Shown: positions 55,725-64,000, numbered from the stretch's first letter. The stretch: 64,000 nt of DNA from Brevibacillus centrosporus (GCF_003710815.1 NZ_RHHP01000001.1:372001-436000); one strand, 5' to 3'. Translations and numbers: made by a program. The notes: a model not told the origin generated them from the letters alone.

Positions 55725-55745
55725 CCAATCGAATACGACAAAGAC

Positions 55746-55774
55746 AAAGGCCGCTCCTCGTGAGCGGCCTTTTC
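55746..55774 (+). terminator. Terminator after the signal peptidase gene
   Basis: AGGCCGCTC (55748-55756) and GAGCGGCCT (55762-55770) form a 9-bp stem followed by TTTCC. Confidence 0.85.
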
Positions 55775-55787
55775 CTATCCTGTGATA

Positions 55788-56609
55788 CTACTGTTTTTGA
55801 GCTGTCTTTGCTTGCTGAAAATAATCCTCCAGCGTAATGCCCTTGCTCATAATTTCTTCGGCGATATCTGTCCCTACGTAGCGCAGGTGCCAAGGCTCGT
55901 AAGCATATCCCGTGATGTCTTCTTTTCCTTGCACGTAGCGGATAATAAACCCTGCCTTTGCGCAGTTCGCTGCAAGCCACTGCCCTTCAGGCGTGGAAGC
56001 AAAAGACTCCTCCAGCCTGGTCTGAGCGTCAGCTCCCGATACGTCCATAGCAAGACCCGTCTGATGCTCGCTTTTTCCTGGAACAGCACTGTATGCAGCT
56101 GCATGCTCTGCTCCCTGTGTTTGGACATACGTATCAAAAAGCGACTTCTGTGTTCGATACGAACGGTAGCCCGAAACTGCGTAGAGCTCAATCCCCTGCT
56201 CTTTCGCCATGGCAAACAGCTTTTCCAGAGCACCTGCAGCTTCTGCACGCATCATACGTTTTTCGACTTTTTCATCGAAAGGAAAAGGGACATTCGGTTC
56301 TACGAGATCAGATGGAATATAGTCAGCTGGCAATGCCCGCTTTTTGTTTACCACCACTGTAAGCTCAGCCGGATTGGTCACCGTAGGTACGCCATCCACC
56401 ATTTGAATGGTCTCTTCCAAAGAAGGCTGTTTCTTTTTGACCACGTTTGTTCCTTCTTCTTGCTGTGGCTTTTTCCCAGATACTTCCGTAGAAGCTTGTG
56501 TTTTTTCTCCTGAAAACAATTGACCAAGTGATGGTGCTTCACACCCACCTAGAAGTGCGGCTGATAATGCTGCGACGATAGCAAGACCAGTAGTGCGATT
56601 TCTGTTCAT
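55788..56609 (-). CDS. VanY/DacB-type D-alanyl-D-alanine carboxypeptidase lipoprotein
   Basis: A 273-residue zinc carboxypeptidase (M15B) that trims the terminal D-Ala of peptidoglycan stem peptides. A signal peptide with lipobox LLGGC (about residue 23) is followed by a Lys/Gln-rich linker and the catalytic domain. The latter shows SGYRSYRTQ, SEHQTGLAMD and EPWHLRYVG, which hold the zinc ligands His, Asp and His and the base Glu. ATG 56609 has GGGAGG upstream. It is convergent with the signal peptidase gene. Confidence 0.92.
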   Translation of the reverse strand: MNRNRTTGLAIVAALSAALLGGCEAPSLGQLFSGEKTQASTEVSGKKPQQEEGTNVVKKKQPSLEETIQMVDGVPTVTNPAELTVVVNKKRALPADYIPSDLVEPNVPFPFDEKVEKRMMRAEAAGALEKLFAMAKEQGIELYAVSGYRSYRTQKSLFDTYVQTQGAEHAAAYSAVPGKSEHQTGLAMDVSGADAQTRLEESFASTPEGQWLAANCAKAGFIIRYVQGKEDITGYAYEPWHLRYVGTDIAEEIMSKGITLEDYFQQAKTAQKQ

Positions 56610-56689
56610 GACCTGTCCTCCCGATTGTACAGACACATACGTTCTGCTCTACCTTACCACGGAGTTAGACAGAAAAAAAGCGCAGATCG

Positions 56690-57580
56690 TCACACTTTTT
56701 GTTTCAAAATCGTTGTGGAAAGAGTCTGAATCAAATCAGGAAGCCAGTCGTTTAGCTGCCAGAAGGCAAAGCCAGCCTGCTCCGCCTTTTGATTATCCAT
56801 AAAGAAGGAAGCTGGAAAGGCGAACGGCGAATAATCAGCGGCATCCTTTTCTTTTACAAGTTGAACGGGTTTCCCGACAATATCAGATATATTTTCCATC
56901 AAGCTTTGCTGACGAATCGTCCCATGTGAGCAAGCATTTACTGGTCCAGTCATGCTGGAGCTGCCAAGCCACTGTAAAAACTGGGCTGCCTCCCCTGCAT
57001 GGATGAAACACATGACGGCCTCGGGATTTGCGATACCAATCGGGCGCTCCTCTAAAATGTGCTCGACGTGAAAATGGAGTCGTCTGGTGTAGTCATCCTC
57101 CGCCAAAACGATGGGGAACCGGACTGCTGCAACCGGAAACGATGCCTCTTGGAAAAAGACTGCCTCCGCTTGACGCTTCCCTTCCTGATAGGTAACCTTG
57201 TCTCGCGGTAACAGCCGGATCTCGTAACTGTCGGGATCAAATGCCTCTTCTTTCAGAAAATCCTCGGAAAAATCGTAGACGGATAAGGTCGAGGTGAGCA
57301 CGTATTTGCCTACTTTGCCTGCAAAAACGTCGCACGCATCCTTGGCGTTTTGGGAGGAGTAACAAATGTTGTCGTAAACGATATCCCATTCCTGCTCGCC
57401 TGCTATAGCCAGTGAGTCCTTCTCATCGCGATCGAGCGTCAGACGTTTGACCTGCGGGGGGAGGTCGACTTCCGTAAGCCCTCTTGTTGCAACGGTTACA
57501 TCAGCTCCTGCTGCCACAAGCAATTGAACGAGTCTTTTGCCGAAAAAGCGTGTTCCACCCAGTACGAGAACTTTTGTCAT
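56690..57580 (-). CDS. NAD-dependent epimerase/dehydratase-family protein (extended SDR)
   Basis: A 296-residue extended short-chain dehydrogenase. The nucleotide-binding motif is VLVLGGTRFFGKRLV (variant GGxxFxG); the catalytic Tyr-Lys pair is in TYQEGKRQAEA, and STLSVYDF provides the Ser/Thr. It resembles the reductases related to isoflavone reductase/CSP41-type proteins. Substrate is unknown. GGGAGG precedes the ATG. It lies 18 bases after the GGT gene, likely in one transcript. Confidence 0.85.
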   Translation of the reverse strand: MTKVLVLGGTRFFGKRLVQLLVAAGADVTVATRGLTEVDLPPQVKRLTLDRDEKDSLAIAGEQEWDIVYDNICYSSQNAKDACDVFAGKVGKYVLTSTLSVYDFSEDFLKEEAFDPDSYEIRLLPRDKVTYQEGKRQAEAVFFQEASFPVAAVRFPIVLAEDDYTRRLHFHVEHILEERPIGIANPEAVMCFIHAGEAAQFLQWLGSSSMTGPVNACSHGTIRQQSLMENISDIVGKPVQLVKEKDAADYSPFAFPASFFMDNQKAEQAGFAFWQLNDWLPDLIQTLSTTILKQKV

Positions 57581-57598
57581 GTCAAATTCCTCCCTAGT

Positions 57599-59629
57599 CT
57601 ATTGTTTCAGCAAATGGAGCGTTCTTTCTTCCGCATTCCATTCCACCTGATACCCCAAAGCTTTCGCGACCTTTTTCACCGGCAAAAATCCTTTTCCATC
57701 AATGGCAACTGCCTTTTGCCTAAATTCAGCGAACTCTGCATTCAATCCAAGCAGCAGCTTATCCGCCTGAATATAGGCCACACCGTCCACCATCCGTTTC
57801 TGATCTGCTTTGAACGGATACACGATGCCGTTTATTTGAAGGACAAAGGCACCCGCAGGCTCCTCCTGAGGAGCTTCCTGCTCCGCTGTTTTAAAGGCAA
57901 CTGCGTCCACACCTAAGACAGTCCCTTCACGGGTATCATCTGCGCCACCGTACATTTTTCCCGTCTCCAGGTCGTACAGGATGGCCTGAACATTTCCGAT
58001 GTTGGACGAATGTGGTTCAAATGCGTGTCCCATCGCCATCAGCTGGAGAATGACGTCCTGATCCAAGCCTGCCTCCCAGGTTACGGATGGGTAGCTGCTT
58101 GTGAAGATCCGCGGAGCCAAAATCGCATCCTGTATGGACATTCCGTGGTCGATCACATTCAAGAGCGTTTGGGAAACGGAAGCGATAATGGTAGATCCGC
58201 CTGGCGAACCCAGCGCCAAAAACGGCTTGCCATCCTTCAGCACGATGGTGGGAGTCATGCTTGACCGAGGACGCTTACCGGGCTCGACCTGATTGACTCC
58301 ACCGGGAACAGCATCAAAATCGGTAAGCTCATTGTTCAGCATAAAGCCGTAGCCAGGAACCATGATCCCGCTCCCGAATACATCCTCGATCGTCGTCGTA
58401 TAGGAAACGAGATTGCCCCACTGATCCATTACGGAAAAATGAGTGGTTTGCTTCACCAAAGAGGCATCGTTTAGATTCATGGCCACGACAGGCTTTTTGC
58501 CAGGATCGTACTTCCAAGCGTCTCCGGCCTGTACGTCCGTATTCGCCTTGTCCTCGCGAATCGCCTTTCTCCGCTCTTCGATGTATCGCTCGTCGATCAG
58601 CCCCTGCTTGGGAACGGGATAGACATCCTCATCAGCCATGTATGCTGCGCGGTCGGCATAGGCGAGATGATTAGCCTCGATCAAGTGATGCAAATAAGCG
58701 ACAGAGCCGAACCCATCCTTTTGATTGTCGTAGCCTTCCATCAGCTTCAGGATTTGCAGCATCGTCAAGCCCCCAGAGCTGGGCGGCCCCATCGTGACGA
58801 CCTCGTATCCACGGAACGTGCCGCGAACCGGCTCTCTTTCCTTGACGCGATAAGCTTGCAAATCCTGCGCAGTCATGACTCCTCCTGTCTCCTCCACCTC
58901 CTTGACAAGTGCCTGGGCAATTTCCCCTCTGTAAAACACGCTCGTACCTTTGTCATGAATCAGCTGGAGCGTCTTCGCCAAATCTGGCTGCACCAGGAGA
59001 TCCCCTTCTTTTAGCGGCTCTCCACCCGGCGCAAATACCTTTGCTGCAGTCTCGTGCTTTTTCAATTTATCTAGCGAATTCTCGATGCTGTCAGCAGTCA
59101 CCCAGTTGACAGGTACACCTTCTGAAGCGAGCTCGATCGCGGGTTCGATCACATCCGCAAGTTCCATTGTCCCGTAGCTTTCCAATGCTTTTTCCACCCC
59201 GAGCAGCGTTCCCGGGATTCCTACCGCAAGTCCGTTCGTGTGCCTCTCTTCAAAGGGGACAGGCTTTCCGTCTACTTGCAGGAACATGTCGGGTCTGACT
59301 TTTGCTGGAGCAACCTCTCGACTGTCAATAACTGTTACCTTGTTTTGCTCCTTGAGGTAAATCATCATGAAGCCGCCGCCGCCAAGTCCTGACATGTACG
59401 GCTCTGCTACGTTTAACGCCAGCTGGATCGCTGCCGCTGCGTCCACCGCATTGCCGCCCTGAGCCAAAATGTCTTTGCCCACCTGAGCTGCCACTGGGTG
59501 AGATACGGCTACAATTCCTTTCGTAGCACCGTCTACCCCTTCAGGCACACCTGGCACTTTTGCCTGGGCCGGCAATGTAAACGCTACCACCGTCAGAAGC
59601 GATAGGGCTGTCAACTTCGCCTTCTTCAT
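57599..59629 (-). CDS. ggt: Gamma-glutamyltransferase with C-terminal copper-amine-oxidase-N-like domain
   Basis: A secreted GGT precursor of 676 residues that self-cleaves to large and small subunits and hydrolyses or transfers gamma-glutamyl groups (glutathione, poly-gamma-glutamate). The signal peptide ends near LPAQA. The nucleophile Thr is in VKQTTHFSVMD, and GPPSSGG and SSMTPTIVL are substrate-site motifs. The last 75 or so residues form a separate module typical of the Cu_amine_oxidN1/stalk family (GIVYPFKADQKRMVDGVAYI, then GFLPVKKVAKALGY), seen in many Paenibacillaceae surface proteins. ATG 59629 follows GGGGGGA. Confidence 0.92.
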   Translation of the reverse strand: MKKAKLTALSLLTVVAFTLPAQAKVPGVPEGVDGATKGIVAVSHPVAAQVGKDILAQGGNAVDAAAAIQLALNVAEPYMSGLGGGGFMMIYLKEQNKVTVIDSREVAPAKVRPDMFLQVDGKPVPFEERHTNGLAVGIPGTLLGVEKALESYGTMELADVIEPAIELASEGVPVNWVTADSIENSLDKLKKHETAAKVFAPGGEPLKEGDLLVQPDLAKTLQLIHDKGTSVFYRGEIAQALVKEVEETGGVMTAQDLQAYRVKEREPVRGTFRGYEVVTMGPPSSGGLTMLQILKLMEGYDNQKDGFGSVAYLHHLIEANHLAYADRAAYMADEDVYPVPKQGLIDERYIEERRKAIREDKANTDVQAGDAWKYDPGKKPVVAMNLNDASLVKQTTHFSVMDQWGNLVSYTTTIEDVFGSGIMVPGYGFMLNNELTDFDAVPGGVNQVEPGKRPRSSMTPTIVLKDGKPFLALGSPGGSTIIASVSQTLLNVIDHGMSIQDAILAPRIFTSSYPSVTWEAGLDQDVILQLMAMGHAFEPHSSNIGNVQAILYDLETGKMYGGADDTREGTVLGVDAVAFKTAEQEAPQEEPAGAFVLQINGIVYPFKADQKRMVDGVAYIQADKLLLGLNAEFAEFRQKAVAIDGKGFLPVKKVAKALGYQVEWNAEERTLHLLKQ

Positions 59630-59722
59630 GTGATCCCCCCTGACAATTTTTTCTTCTTCTATTAATATTATAATTTTCTGCATTTTTATCGGTCAACATG
59701 TCTATGGTCCTTTCTGAAAAAA

Positions 59723-59770
59723 ACACCCGATTCAAGTGTATCCATGTCTCGGATTCACCTAATCGGGTGT
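59723..59770 (-). terminator. Terminator after the NAGPA-domain gene
   Basis: Minus strand ACACCCGATT (59770-59761) pairs perfectly with AATCGGGTGT (59732-59723) and is followed by TTTTTTC. Confidence 0.9.
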
Positions 59771-59784
59771 ACCTGTAACGATAT

Positions 59785-60855
59785 TTACGGCATGATGACC
59801 AGATTGCTGACCACAGCGCGTTCTTTGCCTCCTGATGGCTTGTTCATCAGTTTGCCTTTGTAATAGAAAGCGCTGGATCCGCCGCCATCCAGATTGTAGG
59901 CATCGACGACATGGAACTCCTGCAGCTTTCTTTGTGCTTCCTCGAGCGTGACGCCATTGCTCCAGCCTTCTCTTCTACCGTCGATCACGATGACCAGCAA
60001 ATCCCCGTTGTCAAAGTGACCAATCAGAGTACGTGGCTGGCGCGCATTTGCCCAGTCGCGAGGAATCGCCAGGCGTTTGCCATCCTGAAGGAGCCGCGGC
60101 AGGAAGCTCGCCCCTTGCAAAATCCCCTGCTGCGAAATTTGCTGCTGGGTCGTAATTTTGGTTCCGACGAGATGGCCTTTGTTGTTAAACCCGACGAAGC
60201 TCAGATTGGAATTATTCGAGAACGTCCGAATCTTTCCATTCACAACGGTAATCCCCAGCGGAGTCAAGTATCCGCTCTTATCGGCCATGAAGCCCCCCGC
60301 GTTGACAGCGAGGATCGCACCTGTCCGCTTTCCTGCATGACTGGTTGTTTCCCCTTTGCTTTTTACGGAGTTGTTTGCCAGCACCATTTTCAGGGCTTGG
60401 GGATTGTTCAGCCGCACCTTTGCCATATAGCCCCGGTATCCCGCTTCCTCGAGCGAATATACTTTGACGGTCGAATTTTTGCCGAAAGATTGTCCAATCG
60501 GATTTCCCAGCATATTCGATAAAATCGTATCCAGTACATCCGCAGACTTTTGGGTTTGCGATTTACTTGCAGCAAGCAGGTTGTCGATATGCTCATTCTG
60601 TTTCTCGAGATCCTTCTGTTCCTTCTCGGTTCGATCACGAATATCGTCGATCAACTCTTCTGCATGGCTGACTTGGTCTTTGGTCTGGTCCAGCTTTTCG
60701 CGCAGGGCTGTCGCCTGCTCATTTGACTGCTCAACTGGCAGTTTCAATGCTTCCATCTGGAGCTTGTCCACCGGATTGGCCCAGGAAAAAGCAACCAAAA
60801 AACCGAGCGCCGGCGCCAGCAAGAACGCGAAAAACTTATTTACTTTACCAAGCAC
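59785..60855 (-). CDS. Phosphodiester glycosidase (NAGPA) domain protein with coiled-coil N-terminus
   Basis: A 356-residue exported protein. An N-terminal hydrophobic helix (about 9-27) is followed by a coiled coil (about 40-105, rich in E, K, Q) and a C-terminal NAGPA/DUF2233 domain with LAVNAGGFMADKSGYLTPLG, LVIVIDGRREGWSNGVTL and DAYNLDGGGSSAFYY. Family members cleave phosphodiester-linked sugars; bacterial ones are often tied to spore or exopolysaccharide biology. Its start overlaps the upstream coiled-coil gene by eleven bases. Substrate unknown. Confidence 0.87.
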   Translation of the reverse strand: MLGKVNKFFAFLLAPALGFLVAFSWANPVDKLQMEALKLPVEQSNEQATALREKLDQTKDQVSHAEELIDDIRDRTEKEQKDLEKQNEHIDNLLAASKSQTQKSADVLDTILSNMLGNPIGQSFGKNSTVKVYSLEEAGYRGYMAKVRLNNPQALKMVLANNSVKSKGETTSHAGKRTGAILAVNAGGFMADKSGYLTPLGITVVNGKIRTFSNNSNLSFVGFNNKGHLVGTKITTQQQISQQGILQGASFLPRLLQDGKRLAIPRDWANARQPRTLIGHFDNGDLLVIVIDGRREGWSNGVTLEEAQRKLQEFHVVDAYNLDGGGSSAFYYKGKLMNKPSGGKERAVVSNLVIMP

Positions 60856-61363
60856 GTGCTGCGTCCTCCAGTTTTTTCAACGAAGCCTTCAGATCAATGA
60901 GCTGCTTGTTCAGCTGATCAATCCGATCCTGGAGCGCCTCTTTGGTTTTGTTCGTTCCGCCAATCGTTTCGCCAGTCAGCTGCAGATCTTCCTCGAGATT
61001 TGACAATCCGTCCTGAACAGTCTTCATCTCATCCTGTACTTGTGTCAGCTGTTCTCCAAGCGCGACCATTTGCTTCTCGTTTTCTTCTTGTACTTGTTCG
61101 AAACGTTCGTTCACATATTGTTGCTGCTTGTCCAAAGTATGGACAGCAAAGGCGTATCCTGCGTAAGCGAGCCCTACCCAGACCACGATGGTCAAAATGA
61201 ACGGCCACGGGGATCGATTGGCCTCTGTCTGTGAAGGGACCATCGTCCGAAACAAGCTCCGAAAAGCTCCTGGCCGTTTCCTTTTCCCCTCCTGCCCTCC
61301 GTTTGTGGGGAGCTGCAGTGTGGATGACGTTGTCGATTGAGCATTCAAATATTTATCGCTCAT
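60845..61363 (-). CDS. Membrane-anchored coiled-coil protein (172 aa)
   Basis: A bitopic protein: a basic cytoplasmic N-terminus (about 1-52), one TM helix (FILTIVVWVGLAYAGYAFAV, about 55-74) and an extracytoplasmic coiled coil (about 78-165) with many E, Q and L heptads. It is translationally coupled to the NAGPA-domain protein, which also has a coiled coil just after its membrane anchor, so the two may pair. Not recognised beyond that. AGGAGGGAG precedes the ATG. Confidence 0.8.
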   Translation of the reverse strand: MSDKYLNAQSTTSSTLQLPTNGGQEGKRKRPGAFRSLFRTMVPSQTEANRSPWPFILTIVVWVGLAYAGYAFAVHTLDKQQQYVNERFEQVQEENEKQMVALGEQLTQVQDEMKTVQDGLSNLEEDLQLTGETIGGTNKTKEALQDRIDQLNKQLIDLKASLKKLEDAARAW

Positions 61364-61485
61364 CGGCTACTCCCTCCTTTCTTTGACGAAAAGTAAGCCC
61401 CATTATACCATAGAACATTTTTCACCCAGCCTTAGGCGAAATATTAGAAAAATTAAAAACACTGTGATCCGAATACAAAAACAAC

Positions 61486-61512
61486 TCCCTCGGGGACTTC
61501 CCTAGGGAGCTT
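61486..61512 (-). terminator. Terminator after the threonine aldolase-like gene
   Basis: Minus strand AAGCTCCCT and AGGGAGTT arms with a GC-rich loop, followed by GTTTTTG. Confidence 0.75.
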
Positions 61513-61545
61513 GTCGGATATGCATATTTTACTCGTTCATCGAGA

Positions 61546-62661
61546 TCATCCACGCAAGACGTCCTGCAATTTTTGATCGAGCACGCGGAAAGCCTGTTGC
61601 AAAGCTTCAGCGGGAATGCCTGCGTAATTATCGCCGACGCTCACTTCTATGTAGCTGTTTGCTTCGTCGACGACCAGAATCGATGCAGCGAACCCGATCC
61701 CTGTTTCTTCGCAAGCAGAAAGAAATACCGGCTCCATCTGTTCCTTTGGCAACGGAAAATGAACGTGAAACATGTTGGAAACCGGCTCAGCTGGTACGGT
61801 CTTGATACCGTGGCAGCTGTTGTAGAAAGACGCCAGCTCCTTTGCCTGTTCGTAATACGATGGGAAGCGATCTTTTCTTTTCTCGAAGTAGTAATCCGCA
61901 CTGAGGATGTACGGATACAGACTGATCAGGTCTCCGCCGTGGCGCCGCTTCCAAATCTTTGACTCCTGAGTAAAGGCTTCGTCTCCGGCAAGGATCGAGC
62001 CCGCAAGTCCTCCGATTCCTTTATAAAAAGAGACATATACGCTATCAAAAAGAGAGCAGACTTCCGCTGCCGTCTTTTGGTAATAAGGGAGAATCTCAAA
62101 CAGACGAGCACCATCCAGCTGCAATTTGATTCCTTTTTCTCTGCAATAGGCGGAGATCGCAACCAGCTCATCGAATTCTGGCAGTTGTCCTCCAATCTCG
62201 CGTTGGGGCAGCTCCAGCAGTAAGCACGCGACCTCTGTATCCATGTTTTGGACGTCTTCCAGTCGAATCACTCTGGTTTTATCCGCGAGCAATACCGATT
62301 CGATGAGATGCAGCTTCTTCAGCCCATCCTCTTCGTGTATTTCAAGGTGTGAGAGCGGATGATACGCCACTTTGCTCAAAGACTTTTGATCACACCAGAT
62401 GCGCAGAGCGATTTGCTGTGCCATCGTCCCGCTCGGGAAAAATACCGCACTTTCCTTGCCCAAGACAGCCGCTATTTTTTTCTCAAACTCCTCGATGACC
62501 GCTCCCTTCCCATAAATGTCACTCTCCAGACTTCCGTCGAGCTCTGCCAATGCATGCTTCAGCACTTGAATATTTCGCGGCCCATGCCCTGGAATCTGAT
62601 AGCGGCTCTTTTTGAATGCCTCTGCCAATTGCTTTGTTGCACTCACCCTTATCTTCCCCAT
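61546..62661 (-). CDS. Threonine aldolase/beta-eliminating lyase family PLP enzyme
   Basis: A fold-type I PLP enzyme of about 371 residues of the threonine aldolase group. The PLP lysine is in VSFYKGIGGLAGS; SGTMAQQIALRIW and LQLDGARLFEI are the phosphate- and ring-binding motifs. The frame is open to 62721. ATG 62661 is adjacent to AAGGA, so the exact start is uncertain and a GTG about five codons further in is possible. Substrate could be threonine or another beta-hydroxy amino acid. Confidence 0.85.
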   Translation of the reverse strand: MGKIRVSATKQLAEAFKKSRYQIPGHGPRNIQVLKHALAELDGSLESDIYGKGAVIEEFEKKIAAVLGKESAVFFPSGTMAQQIALRIWCDQKSLSKVAYHPLSHLEIHEEDGLKKLHLIESVLLADKTRVIRLEDVQNMDTEVACLLLELPQREIGGQLPEFDELVAISAYCREKGIKLQLDGARLFEILPYYQKTAAEVCSLFDSVYVSFYKGIGGLAGSILAGDEAFTQESKIWKRRHGGDLISLYPYILSADYYFEKRKDRFPSYYEQAKELASFYNSCHGIKTVPAEPVSNMFHVHFPLPKEQMEPVFLSACEETGIGFAASILVVDEANSYIEVSVGDNYAGIPAEALQQAFRVLDQKLQDVLRG

Positions 62662-62872
62662 TCCTTTTTGCCAATCTCCGCCTCCACGTCGAGATCGCCT
62701 TTCGTGGATCAGCCCTATCATTGACTATACACCTTTTCAGACAATCCTACCTAGTACAAACCTTCTGAACTGCCCGTGTTCCATGCCCCATTTTTCCGGA
62801 GCGGGGTATTTGTCCATTACAGAGCTTCCTATTCGGAATATGATAAAGCATGTTAGAGGGAGGTGACCTGTC

Positions 62873-63457
62873 ATGAGAAAAGGGAAGACTGCCAAAAAAG
62901 GGGCCCGAGCCCGCAACACTCCTGCTGCTCGTCGCTCGGTTGTAAGCGCACGTCGCCCCCTTAGCGTCCACGTACGTGCTCCAAAGGTTCATGTCACTAC
63001 GCCAGCACCTCTGGTTACGGTGACACCCGCAGCACCTACCGTTCAAGTAGAAGCACCCGCTGTGAATATTCAAGCTCCCAAGCCAATCGTCATTCCTGCA
63101 CCCATCGTTCATGTAGAAGTCGAACCAGAAGAGTCGGCCGACGAAATCAGTCTGCAAGGGATTCGCAAGGAACTGACCAAGTGCATGAAGAAAAACCAAA
63201 CCATCGAGCTGCTGTTGACTTCAGACTGGGGACCCGAAAACCGGCCCTATCGAGTAGGGAACCTCGTACGCGTCGACGAAGGAATCCTGGAGCTCCAAAC
63301 GATCCCTTCTCTTCACCCAAAGGCAGCAAGAATTCTGATCCCACTCAATCGAATTGCGGCGCTCATTCCCGACCTAGTGATCGCAGAGGAAATGGAGACT
63401 TCTGAGGAAGAGGGATTCGCAGAGGAAAGCGAACCCATCTCTTTGGAATGGAATTAG
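62873..63457 (+). CDS. Unknown protein with basic and Val/Pro-rich N-terminus (194 aa)
   Basis: A 194-residue protein with GGGAGGTGA before the ATG. The N-terminal 35 residues are strongly basic (KGKTAKKGARARNTPAARRS). Residues about 35-82 are a low-complexity run of short V-x-V/P-A-P units (VHVRAPKVHVTTPAP, then VQVEAPAVNIQAPKP). The C-terminal 110 residues look globular (TIELLLTSDWGPENRPYRVG, then ILIPLNRIAALIPDLV). A spore-coat or envelope role is possible but unproven; no family is recognised. Confidence 0.75.
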   Translation: MRKGKTAKKGARARNTPAARRSVVSARRPLSVHVRAPKVHVTTPAPLVTVTPAAPTVQVEAPAVNIQAPKPIVIPAPIVHVEVEPEESADEISLQGIRKELTKCMKKNQTIELLLTSDWGPENRPYRVGNLVRVDEGILELQTIPSLHPKAARILIPLNRIAALIPDLVIAEEMETSEEEGFAEESEPISLEWN

Positions 63458-63461
63458 ATTG

Positions 63462-63566
63462 CAAGAGAAGAGGATGACCAGCAGCTCGCATCTGGCTAAT
63501 GACCCAGGCAAGGGGGATTCGCTGCCATTTCTGGTGAATGTCCCCCTACCATCGCCTCTTGTTTTT
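63462..63566 (+). terminator. Large structured terminator region after the V/P-rich gene
   Basis: CAAGAG (63462-63467) and CTCTTG (63556-63561) close a 100-base fold that contains GGGGGA/TCCCCC (63511-63516 with 63541-63546), followed by TTTTT. It is larger than a simple terminator. Confidence 0.45.
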
Positions 63567-63574
63567 GCATGTGT

Positions 63575-63619
63575 GGACAAGCTGTCTGCTCTTCATTCAT
63601 TCAGCTTGTCCGCTTTTTT
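63575..63619 (+). terminator. Second intrinsic terminator
   Basis: GGACAAGCTG (63575-63584) and CAGCTTGTCC (63602-63611) form a perfect 10-bp stem followed by GCTTTTTTA. Confidence 0.85.
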
Positions 63620-63723
63620 ACGTTGATGAGGGCTTTTGAATACGACTGCTATACAGAACCAAGTCAATTGCCCACTTTCCCAATGGATGGTTGAGAAAGC
63701 GGGTCATTGACTCTGGAGCCTCC

Positions 63724-64000
63724 CTATATACGGGACGAGCCATTCCACACATCGAGTACTTCTCTGGCTACCCGATCCCATGTAAATCTTTCCTCTGCGA
63801 GCTGCCTTCCTACGCTCCCCATTCTCCGCTGAAGCTCTCTGCTAGAGAGGAGCTTGCTGAGCTGAGTGCTAAAGGATTGGGGATTTTCCGGCTCCTCAAC
63901 CAAGAGTCCATTGCCACCGATGATCACTTCGGCGTTCCCTCCACGCTTGGTTGTCACAAAAGGCAATCCTGCTGCCATCGCTTCGTAATGAACTCGGGCA
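63724..64000 (-). CDS. Glycosyltransferase family 4 protein, C-terminal part only
   Basis: The last 91 or so codons of a GT-B glycosyltransferase; the 5' part lies beyond the window edge. The GT4 signature EAMAAGLPFVTTKRGGNAEV is complete: an E-x7-type motif binding the sugar nucleotide, then IIGGNGLLVEEPENP. It resembles the CotSA-type spore coat glycosyltransferases of Bacillus, but too little is present to name it. Confidence 0.85.
   Translation of the reverse strand, partial: ARVHYEAMAAGLPFVTTKRGGNAEVIIGGNGLLVEEPENPQSFSTQLSKLLSSRELQRRMGSVGRQLAEERFTWDRVAREVLDVWNGSSRI

Overview
The window reads as chromosomal DNA of an endospore-forming member of the Bacillales, most probably Brevibacillus or a close relative in the Paenibacillaceae. 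This rests on the conserved Bacillus-type order trmD-rimM-ylqD-khpA-rpsP-ffh-ylxM-ftsY-smc-rnc-acpP-fabG-fabD-plsX-fapR, on the ylb cluster (ylbJ, ylbK, ylbL, ylbN, rpmF, coaD, rsmD), on spore genes (spoIIP, a ger receptor operon, ylbJ), on strong AGGAGG-type ribosome binding sites and on roughly 50% GC. The species call is inference. No rRNA, tRNA, insertion sequence or CRISPR array was seen.

Layout. 1-16.1 kb, minus strand: a housekeeping block for the SRP pathway, ribosome maturation, chromosome condensation and type II fatty-acid/phospholipid synthesis, headed by fapR with a FapR operator in its own promoter. 16.2-22.4 kb: a DeoR-type regulator with phased 10-bp repeats in its promoter, then rpmF and the ylb genes, coaD and rsmD. 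22.4-23.1 kb: a probable structured non-coding RNA (csfG-like by position) and a small gene. 23.1-27.5 kb: Ku, a cation efflux pump, and thiC behind a TPP riboswitch with a small cysteine-bearing gene downstream. 27.5-35.2 kb: a five-gene, synthase-dependent exopolysaccharide operon. 35.2-40.3 kb: DUF1904 gene, an 85-bp unexplained palindrome, spoIIP with a small membrane gene, a stand-alone ATP-dependent DNA ligase, and two tandem class 3 lipases of which one has lost its catalytic residues. 40.4-46.8 kb: a four-gene germinant-receptor operon (A-C-D-B) with a sigma-G-like promoter, a stand-alone LigD-type polymerase, and lgt. 46.8-51.6 kb: phosphate transport (PhoU-like/PiT), a diguanylate cyclase and a type III PKS/methyltransferase pair. 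51.8-64 kb: M29 aminopeptidase, a secreted Trp-repeat protein beside a MarR regulator, signal peptidase I, a VanY-type carboxypeptidase, an NAD-dependent epimerase-like protein, gamma-glutamyltransferase with a C-terminal fusion, a NAGPA-domain protein with a coiled-coil membrane partner, a threonine aldolase-like enzyme, an orphan V/P-rich protein, and the end of a glycosyltransferase.

How they work together. Ku (23.1 kb), the ligase (37.6 kb) and the polymerase (45.0 kb) form a dispersed end-joining set that is one LigD polypeptide in many bacteria. The exopolysaccharide operon has an aminouronate-type UDP-sugar dehydrogenase, a hyaluronan/chitin-synthase-like membrane transferase with an N-terminal PilZ-like domain, two deacetylase-like proteins and a GH18-like lipoprotein. 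This is the logic of alginate- or PNAG-type secretion systems in a Gram-positive setting, and it is the most system-like candidate in the window. The other points most worth checking are the degenerate lipase, the ncRNA next to rsmD and the isolated 85-bp palindrome.
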